In this document: piece by piece, positions 1 to 5,190 of the stretch
Layout of the letters: each line of letters opens with the position of its first letter
Position numbering within the stretch: the stretch's first letter is position 1
Source of the DNA: Betaproteobacteria bacterium TMED156
Lineage (GTDB): Bacteria > Pseudomonadota > Gammaproteobacteria > Burkholderiales > Burkholderiaceae_A
DNA: 13,556 nucleotides
Assembly (NCBI GenBank): GCA_002171155.1
Contig: NHHF01000080.1
Location: 1-13,556 of the forward strand
Reading direction: 5' to 3'
The notes under the pieces: generated by a model
Database searches by the model: none
Told to the model about the DNA's origin: nothing
What the model saw: only the letters and a program-made list of their open reading frames with translations
Position numbers and translations under genes: made by a program

Positions 1-547
1 CTCCACCAATAGCATCGTCACATAAAGCTGTCTTTCGAGGGCGGGGTCGAATGTCAGTACGAGGAAAGCTTGCACCTGGGAGCTTACCGTACATCAACTT
101 CAGATCGTTACCTGTCTCTGGGTCGGTGATGTCTCCGTAATCAGGGTCTAGTACGATCGTAAGGAGCTTTTCATAAGCCATCTTTCCATAACCCCAGACT
201 CGAATGCCTTGGTCTTCCTCTCCTCGAACAAGAACCGGCGAAAAGAAGCGTTGCTTTGCGAACATTTCCTTTGCTTGTCTTTTACTGTCCTCTGTTCCCT
301 CATTCCACAACTTATTCGCAAAGTTGCAGGTTGGGCAGTCATCTCCAAAATTTCTCTTCGGACAAAGGAAGGATTGACCTCCCACGCCGTAGTGAAAATA
401 CTTCTCCTTGAACGGATCGCCGTCCTTCGTGGAAACGATACGGATATTGCTTTCTCCGTCCTCTGGTCTCCAGAAGTTTTTCTTTCCGTCTCCCTTTCCG
501 TTAAGTTTATCTAACTTCGCTTTCATTGCGTCTAAATTAAGTGCCAT
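1..547 (-). CDS. T4 gp32-like single-stranded DNA-binding protein (C-terminus beyond window)
   Basis: The first 182 residues are visible and the frame is still open at the window edge. The protein should coat single-stranded DNA during phage replication, recombination and repair. The N-terminus (MALNLDAMKAKLDKLNGKG) is short, basic and helical, like the cooperativity region of gp32. It is followed by FWRPEDGESNIRIVS, the usual entry into the gp32 OB-fold core. A zinc-ligand set His52, Cys62, Cys71, Cys74 (H-x9-C-x8-C-x2-C) matches the H-x-C-x-C-x2-C arrangement of T4 gp32 (His64, Cys77, Cys87, Cys90), with slightly shorter spacings. The acidic C-terminal tail expected for the family lies outside the window. 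The start ATG is set by a perfect AGGAGGT at 556-562, eight bases upstream. Family assignment rests on the motif layout and is fairly secure; overall identity to T4 gp32 looks low. Confidence 0.85.
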   Translation of the reverse strand, partial: MALNLDAMKAKLDKLNGKGDGKKNFWRPEDGESNIRIVSTKDGDPFKEKYFHYGVGGQSFLCPKRNFGDDCPTCNFANKLWNEGTEDSKRQAKEMFAKQRFFSPVLVRGEEDQGIRVWGYGKMAYEKLLTIVLDPDYGDITDPETGNDLKLMYGKLPGASFPRTDIRPRPRKTALCDDAIGG

Positions 548-622
548 TTTATATTACCTCCTATGGTATGTTGTTTTTTTGCACGTTTGGCTATAGCAGG
601 TCGGCAAATATCCCGACCAACT
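548..622 (-). promoter_or_regulatory. 5' leader of the gp32-like mRNA with a 5'-terminal hairpin (possible autoregulatory operator)
   Basis: From the start expected for the upstream promoter, the transcript has a leader of about 75 bases. Near its 5' end GGTCGG (613-618) pairs with CCGACC (599-604) around an 8-base loop (605-612). The loop ends in UUUG, which could pair with CAAA about 10 bases downstream of the stem to make a small H-type pseudoknot. A long A-rich unstructured stretch (AAAAAAACAACA) then leads to the AGGAGGT site. T4 gp32 is known to repress its own translation by nucleating on a leader pseudoknot and spreading over unstructured RNA to the ribosome site. The layout here is similar, but the four-pair second stem is weak. 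The hairpin lacks a following U-run, so I do not read it as a terminator. Confidence 0.45.
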
Positions 623-628
623 GTTTAT

Positions 629-657
629 ATAATATCAAACTGGCTGTCTATTGTCAA
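629..657 (-). promoter_or_regulatory. Sigma-70-type promoter for the gp32-like gene
   Basis: On the minus strand there is TTGACA (652-657), a 17-base spacer, and TATTAT (629-634). That is a perfect -35 box, optimal spacing and a 5/6 -10 box. It lies in the final codons and stop of the 415-residue gene, and initiation would fall near 621-622. The 12-mer GATATTATATAA (625-636) recurs exactly in the promoter of the preceding gene, with the same TTGACA and the same 17-base spacing. Confidence 0.75.
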
Positions 658-1882
658 CCAGTTTCTTTAAGTTTCTTTTGATGTGTTCAATCCCGTAAAG
701 CTCGCCAACCTCTTCAACTTGGCCATCGGTTTGGGCCTGGCCTAGAAATTGGAAGTTGACACTAATCTCGGGGTAGGCGTCGCTGATGAGGCGACTAACA
801 TAGTTATAAAAAGCAACACGAGATTCATGTAATTTTTTAACTCGGCCGGCGCCGGTTAAAGCTACTAGGACCATAACTTCTGTTGGGTTCTTACCGTATT
901 TTTCTTTGTGATTCACAATCAAGTTCCACAAGTCTCCGCAAAGCTGCCTCTTTGTTCCGCTTGCTTTCCCACTGTGCCTTTTAATGATGAACTCAGATGC
1001 ATCTACTTTGCTTTTCTCTCGTTCTTCGATGATCGGCATTGCTGTGTCGGGATATATATAAATTGCTTTATTCTCAGAAAGGCACCAATTCTTAATTACA
1101 TTAGAAATTTGTTTTCTCGCGTAATCTTCAGACCAGCGAGAACCACTATCTTCGATGACATCTGAAAGCAAAAAGTCAATAATTTTAGTCTTGACTCTCC
1201 CTCGTTGGTTCACGAGGCTTCGAACTTCCTGCGCTTCAAGTGTCTGATCTTCAAGTTTTCGATTGATCATATTAACAGTGGCAATCTCGTCTTGTAGAAC
1301 TCCAGAGCCAGCGGTTAGTGCTGCGGCGATGCCGTTTTTAATAGCTTCTTCGCTGTTTGGTTCTCCGTTGTCTGGGTGGGAATTTAAACGTCTCAAATAT
1401 CTGTTTTGCTCATACCTCGTCTCTAATGTTAGGAAGTGTTTGTCCAATATTGCCGGGAAATGTGTCAAGTTTGTTAATTCGAACATCGCCTCTCGGTTGA
1501 ACCCACCAATCCCCTCTACCATATGTTTTCTATAATTCAGGTCATTGCGTGGGATTACGTTCAAAGGAACTCTAACTCCATATTCCAGTTGACCGCGCTC
1601 ATTACGTACCCCGTTATTTGCCTGGGCTGCGAATTGTTTAACCTTAGCTTTGTTCGTGGTATCAGGTCTGACTTGGTATTTTGACCTTTGTTTGTTATAT
1701 ACTTGTTCTCCGATTTTCACGGCAATAAGTCCGTCGATATAATCGTCGTGATTCAGATCAAACATTTCTGGCTTGAATGCGTTGTTCTCTCTACAACACA
1801 CCTTAATTCTTTCTGGTGTGTTGCAGTGCTTAATTAGCGATTGCCATGGACTTACAATTTCAATTGCGAAAATATTACTCAT
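635..1882 (-). CDS. Unrecognised 415-residue phage protein in the DNA-metabolism cluster
   Basis: I do not recognise this family. The protein is soluble-looking, with no signal peptide or membrane segment, and is rich in charged residues and Asn/Gln. Residues about 57-112 (a basic stretch, then VRPDTTNKAKVKQF and a Val-rich VRVPLNVIPR) faintly recall the N-terminal fold of ParB-like proteins, where a hydrophobic strand is followed by a helix of the 'K..E/QFA..I' type. This is only an impression. Residues about 175-260 look helical; residues 332-342 (NPTEVMVLVAL) look like a buried strand. The adjacent cysteines 29-30 are not in a metal-binding pattern. The ATG is supported by AGGAG at 1889-1893, six bases upstream. 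It has its own promoter (1912-1940) and lies between an FtsZ-like gene and a gp32-like gene, so a role in replication, DNA organisation or partition is plausible but inferred only from neighbours. Confidence 0.8.
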   Translation of the reverse strand: MSNIFAIEIVSPWQSLIKHCNTPERIKVCCRENNAFKPEMFDLNHDDYIDGLIAVKIGEQVYNKQRSKYQVRPDTTNKAKVKQFAAQANNGVRNERGQLEYGVRVPLNVIPRNDLNYRKHMVEGIGGFNREAMFELTNLTHFPAILDKHFLTLETRYEQNRYLRRLNSHPDNGEPNSEEAIKNGIAAALTAGSGVLQDEIATVNMINRKLEDQTLEAQEVRSLVNQRGRVKTKIIDFLLSDVIEDSGSRWSEDYARKQISNVIKNWCLSENKAIYIYPDTAMPIIEEREKSKVDASEFIIKRHSGKASGTKRQLCGDLWNLIVNHKEKYGKNPTEVMVLVALTGAGRVKKLHESRVAFYNYVSRLISDAYPEISVNFQFLGQAQTDGQVEEVGELYGIEHIKRNLKKLVDNRQPV

Positions 1883-1911
1883 GCTGTGCTCCTGTGAGTT
1901 ATTATTCTTAT

Positions 1912-1940
1912 ATAATATCTTATTTGTTAATCTTTGTCAA
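1912..1940 (-). promoter_or_regulatory. Sigma-70-type promoter for the 415-residue gene
   Basis: On the minus strand there is TTGACA (1935-1940), a 17-base spacer, and TATTAT (1912-1917), with the surrounding 12-mer GATATTATATAA at 1908-1919. It overlaps the last codons of the FtsZ-like gene. Initiation near 1905 would leave a leader of only about 22 bases containing the AGGAG site. Apart from the spacer it is a twin of the promoter at 629-657. Confidence 0.75.
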
Positions 1941-2784
1941 GAACTTCTTCTTGAATTTTTGGAGAAAAATATTCTGTGTAAATGTAGTCATCTTCATATT
2001 GAGTTGGATATATCCCAAAAGAAACTTTTCTTTGTTCATTAATTTTTGATTTGACTTTATCAGTAATTTTTCTAAATAAATTTTCTTCTGTCTTTAGTTT
2101 GTTTTCGTGAATTCCATAGTAGTACACGACATCAACCTCTTGGTTGAAAGGAAAAAACAATACCTCATCCCCCTCAACAGAACTTAGCCCAATCGTAGTT
2201 ATTCTACACGACTCTTTTGGGCTTTTAAATGTAGAAGTTATAGGTTTTGTGTTTTTAAAGACATCTAACATGTAGTATGTGCTAGTAAAAACCGTATTCA
2301 ATTGGTTGTAGTAGTCATAAACATTAGTCGAACCTGCAAGTTCTTCTAATTTCAAATTAGAAACAAGGCAAATTTTTTCAAAAAGACCTGAACGCGCGTA
2401 GTTTTGAAGCACTCCCCTACAGAGTCTCTCTTGTAATGTTTTCTCTTCTGAGAAAACTTCTATTTCTGGCATGAAATATACAACTTCTATTTTTATATCA
2501 TTTTTATGTAAAATTTCTAACGCTTTAAGTGTTAACCCTGAAGAGTTGGACCCTCCGCAAACAAAAACAGTGCACCGGTCTTGGATCGAACTCACCCACT
2601 TTTCTAGCTTTGTTGTATCCATATTTTCATACTCTTCTGGCCCCGATAATTCTGGTAATCTAAATTTGTATTTTGTAGTTCTTTCGTTTTCTGTACTTAT
2701 AACGTACGGTCTGTACATTTTATATTTTGATAGCTGGTTAACTATATTAGTCCCTGCTGTTCCTAGCCCTAAAATGGTTTTCAA
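1927..2784 (-). CDS. Divergent FtsZ/tubulin-like protein (285 residues)
   Basis: The fold suggested by motif order is that of the FtsZ/tubulin GTPases. Residues 4-17 (ILGLGTAGTNIVNQ) match the FtsZ T1 loop pattern GVGGGGGNAVN. A hydrophobic strand (73-77) runs into GGSNSSG at 77-83, in the place of the tubulin signature GGGTGTG, followed by the expected helix. Next come a strand (IEVVYF, 99-104), a Glu-rich helix, CLVSNLKLEEL (139-149, like the FtsZ 'PNDKL' guanine-contact region) and a long helix. The T7-loop catalytic pattern NxDxxD is not visible in the corresponding NTKPITSTFKSPKES, so hydrolysis may be lost or altered. At 285 residues it is shorter than FtsZ or PhuZ. The TTG start is fixed by AAGGAG eight bases upstream and keeps the T1 loop; it overlaps the polymerase stop (TTGA). 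Alternative: a nucleotide-binding Rossmann protein with a GxGxxG motif, but that does not explain GGSNSSG and what follows. Confidence 0.6.
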   Translation of the reverse strand: MKTILGLGTAGTNIVNQLSKYKMYRPYVISTENERTTKYKFRLPELSGPEEYENMDTTKLEKWVSSIQDRCTVFVCGGSNSSGLTLKALEILHKNDIKIEVVYFMPEIEVFSEEKTLQERLCRGVLQNYARSGLFEKICLVSNLKLEELAGSTNVYDYYNQLNTVFTSTYYMLDVFKNTKPITSTFKSPKESCRITTIGLSSVEGDEVLFFPFNQEVDVVYYYGIHENKLKTEENLFRKITDKVKSKINEQRKVSFGIYPTQYEDDYIYTEYFSPKIQEEVLDKD

Positions 2785-3926
2785 AACTTTATCTCCTTAA
2801 GGTTGCCAAAATTTTTACCTATCTTACAGGTACTACTAAAAGTACCCCATCTAGTTTTCTCAAATTGACTTTTTATATCCCTTAACATTATAGCATCTTC
2901 TTTCGCCATGTCAAGAATAATTGAATCGTGAAGCGTGAATGCTATCGATGACTTTTTGTTTTTTAACATTTTCTCTATGTTGTACGCGTTGGCGATAACT
3001 TGATCCGAAGTTGTAGATTGAAGTAAATAATTTTGCGCTCTTCGCTCATCTACTTTTAATTTTCTGCCAAATGGAGTTGTTAAGATCTCTTTCTTTGCAT
3101 CAAAAAAATCTCGAAAAATTTGTCGCGAAAAAAATTTGTCAAGTTGGTTTTTTGGAGCTGAAAAATTATACAGCCAGGCAAAAGTTTTCTTTTTTACCTC
3201 TTCTCTTGTTAGGTTGGATGAGAAAATTTCTCTAGAAGTCCATTGATGAATATCTTCACGGGGCTGTTCTTTGCCGCTGAGTGCTAGTAACATTCTCACT
3301 TCCGCAGCGTTTAAATCTAACTCTACAAAGGCGTCATTTTGTGGAGTTATTCCTTCTCTTTCATTTCTTTTTAATGTAAGCACCGGAATTGAGTTCTTTT
3401 TAGTGGTGAGCCGTCCTGTTGCTGACCCGAAAATGTCATAAATTACACTTCCGGGTTTTTCATTAAAGTACAATTTTCTTGAAGATATCTGTGTTGTCAA
3501 TACATGTGCCTTATGTAAGATTTCATAATCTTCCTGCTTTTCCAACCTTAACAAGCAGTTTTGAAGTGCTGTCTCACGAGATGATAACCAACCTAGTAAT
3601 TGATGCTGAGGTAATATGTTCAAAAAACAAGCTTGAGATAGGTCAATCTTAGCAGCAATCGAGGCCTTGCGATGTGAAAAAATTTTGTTTTGATATTCTT
3701 CGTACAATTCAGGATCTTGACAAAAATTCTCTAATTTTTCATCTTTCTTCAGTAGATACAGAAAAGTGTACCTTTGTTCATCATTCTGTAGTATTGGAGA
3801 ATATTTCCAAGCCAAGTTGGTTGATCCTACAAGTTCCGAACTTGGCTCCATGATTTTACCTTTACAAAAGATACCTTTACAGTTTTTTTCAATGTTAAGA
3901 ATTTGAAGTATTGTTTTATTGATCAA
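2781..3926 (-). CDS. Compact family A DNA polymerase (polymerase domain only)
   Basis: Template-directed DNA synthesis is indicated by the Pol I motifs in order. Motif 2 is GSATGRL (167-173). Motif A is ELDLNAAEVRMLLALSG with metal-binding Asp204, followed by DIHQ (225-228). The O helix R241-x3-K245-x3-F249-x3-Y253 keeps all four residues equivalent to Taq R659/K663/F667/Y671. The Q-helix region is QNYLLQSTTSD (298-308), and motif C is HDS (333-335). Asp334 retains the second catalytic aspartate, but the usual Glu of H-D-E is Ser. Phe249 predicts discrimination against dideoxynucleotides, as in Pol I rather than T7. At 381 residues there is no room for the 3'-5' or 5' exonuclease domains. The Gly after the O-helix Tyr is Asn. 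Two starts are possible: TTG at 3926, overlapping the previous gene by 11 bases, or ATG at 3851 (Met26) with AAAGGT six bases upstream. Either keeps every motif. Confidence 0.88.
   Translation of the reverse strand: MINKTILQILNIEKNCKGIFCKGKIMEPSSELVGSTNLAWKYSPILQNDEQRYTFLYLLKKDEKLENFCQDPELYEEYQNKIFSHRKASIAAKIDLSQACFLNILPQHQLLGWLSSRETALQNCLLRLEKQEDYEILHKAHVLTTQISSRKLYFNEKPGSVIYDIFGSATGRLTTKKNSIPVLTLKRNEREGITPQNDAFVELDLNAAEVRMLLALSGKEQPREDIHQWTSREIFSSNLTREEVKKKTFAWLYNFSAPKNQLDKFFSRQIFRDFFDAKKEILTTPFGRKLKVDERRAQNYLLQSTTSDQVIANAYNIEKMLKNKKSSIAFTLHDSIILDMAKEDAIMLRDIKSQFEKTRWGTFSSTCKIGKNFGNLKEIKF
2793..2798 (-). promoter_or_regulatory. Ribosome-binding site that fixes the TTG start of the FtsZ-like gene
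   Basis: AAGGAG on the minus strand lies eight bases upstream of TTG (2782-2784). No ATG occurs in frame until residue 23, which would delete the glycine-rich nucleotide-binding loop, so the TTG start is preferred. Confidence 0.75.
2887..2914 (-). promoter_or_regulatory. Consensus extended -10 sigma-70 promoter for the FtsZ-like gene
   Basis: On the minus strand there is TTGACA (2909-2914), a 16-base spacer, and TATAAT (2887-2892). Both hexamers are perfect, and TGC immediately before TATAAT gives an extended -10 element. It lies inside the 3' end of the polymerase gene, about 100 bases upstream of the FtsZ-like start. That start should therefore be expressed strongly and apart from readthrough of the tail operon. 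Confidence 0.75.
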
Positions 3927-5178
3927 GATTTTCCATCTTTCTTTTTAAAAATTGGCCCGAGACAGATGTAATGTAAGCTGCGACCCCGGAATCAGGTTGC
4001 CCGACAATACCTGTAGAAATTGGATTTTCCACATAAATTCCAGGTCTTGGGTTTTCTTCTCTCCCATACAGCTCTAAAGCATGATCTCTTACTGCTAGCA
4101 CGCCGTCATGTTCATCAAAATCAGTATATTTTTTAATCATCCCAACCTCTCTAAGCCTGTTTAAAGTAAAAGTTTCAACCCAAAATTGCCCGGGCCCATA
4201 CCTAGTGGATCTCAAAGACCTAGAAAATAAGTCTGTATAAATTTGGCGCCAGGATAAGGATGACATTTCGGAACTAGTAAGACGATTATACCTTCTATAA
4301 TATGTTTTGTAAAGGTTTTCATAAAATTCTCTTATATTGTAATAATCATATGAGAAGCCTGTCAGTTCAACATACTGATCGTAATAGAAATGCCAAAAAT
4401 CCTCAAGAGGGCGCCCATTTAGTATATTTTCTCTGCTTTTTTCATGATTTAGGTTAAATATCATTCTCCATGGTGCGTTAAAGTCAATAGAAAAACCGTA
4501 TTCATTCGCAAATTTTACATAACATAAAAAACCGGGGTCATCGATCATTTTTCCTTTTTCGTAATCTAAATCAGTAGAAATATTTTCTGCCATGTCAACA
4601 TATAAGCCAGTTTCATAACAGCTGCTGTTCGAAGAAATCGCGTAACCCGATTTACTAATGCTATAGCTTTCCATTTTTGGTAAAAATAATATTTCTTCAT
4701 TAAAGTGTTGGTAAAATTCAACCGGACTTAGCATTGTACCTTTTTTGGGGCTAAGAATTACTTTTTCAAGTTCCTCTGACATTCTTAGGGTAAGTGCCTT
4801 CAAAGAATTTTGATAATTTTCATCAAAATTTTGAAAACTTTTCCCTGGCGTTAGATTATTTATAAGTGATGGTGGTCGCAATCCTGTCTCTCTTGAAAAA
4901 TCTATATAAAAGTCTCTAAATTGTGTGAATTGGTCTACTACAAAATTTAAACCAAAAACCTCAGGCGCGAATGAACCAAAATTTATTGTACCTATACCCG
5001 ATATGGGTTGAATAACTTGATAATTTGTGTTTAAAAAACCATAATGCTTTTCGCTGTAAAGGGTATCTATTACTGAGTATACTTTTTTTATCTCATCCAT
5101 GAAAGCCTTGTATCTTTTTCTCTCTTGATGATTATCAAATGGATCTGGTGCTGCGCCGCCTCTTAAATTTAATGCCAT
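3916..5178 (-). CDS. Unrecognised probable virion/baseplate protein (420 residues)
   Basis: I cannot assign a family. The protein is strikingly rich in Tyr and Phe, especially residues about 260-300, where FYDQY, YDYYN, FYENLYKTYYRRY cluster. It has no signal peptide or membrane segment and no recognisable enzyme motif. The glycine/proline-rich N-terminus (MALNLRGGAAPDPF) resembles flexible arms of structural proteins. It starts 12 bases after the hub-like gene, with GAGGT at 5188-5192 overlapping that gene's stop, so it is translated as part of the tail operon. A baseplate or tail-associated role is inferred from position: it is the last gene before the DNA-metabolism genes. Confidence 0.8.
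   Translation of the reverse strand: MALNLRGGAAPDPFDNHQERKRYKAFMDEIKKVYSVIDTLYSEKHYGFLNTNYQVIQPISGIGTINFGSFAPEVFGLNFVVDQFTQFRDFYIDFSRETGLRPPSLINNLTPGKSFQNFDENYQNSLKALTLRMSEELEKVILSPKKGTMLSPVEFYQHFNEEILFLPKMESYSISKSGYAISSNSSCYETGLYVDMAENISTDLDYEKGKMIDDPGFLCYVKFANEYGFSIDFNAPWRMIFNLNHEKSRENILNGRPLEDFWHFYYDQYVELTGFSYDYYNIREFYENLYKTYYRRYNRLTSSEMSSLSWRQIYTDLFSRSLRSTRYGPGQFWVETFTLNRLREVGMIKKYTDFDEHDGVLAVRDHALELYGREENPRPGIYVENPISTGIVGQPDSGVAAYITSVSGQFLKRKMENLDQ
4285..4313 (-). promoter_or_regulatory. Possible promoter upstream of the polymerase gene
   Basis: On the minus strand there is TTTACA (4308-4313), a 17-base spacer, and TATAAT (4285-4290), inside the 420-residue gene and about 360 bases before the polymerase start. 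The match is 5/6 and 6/6. However, this AT-rich, Tyr/Arg/Asn-coding stretch could generate it by chance, and the distance to the next gene is long. It is therefore weaker than the three promoters further left. Confidence 0.35.
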
Positions 5179-5190
5179 AATAAACTAACC

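Noticed and set aside
599..618. Terminator between the 415-residue gene and the gp32-like gene
   Set aside because: The hairpin is G/C-rich but is followed by TGCTATAG rather than a T-run on the minus strand, and it lies just downstream of the predicted transcript start of the next gene, so a leader element is more likely.
1927..2784. NAD(P)-binding Rossmann protein as the identity of the 285-residue gene
   Set aside because: GLGTAG alone would fit, but GGSNSSG at the end of a later strand and the order of subsequent elements fit FtsZ/tubulin better. It is kept as the main alternative rather than excluded.
209..2800. Several plus-strand open frames of 60-110 residues in the left part (for example 1773-2042 and 2471-2800)
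   Set aside because: They lie opposite well-supported minus-strand genes, lack ribosome sites and look like low-complexity antisense translations.
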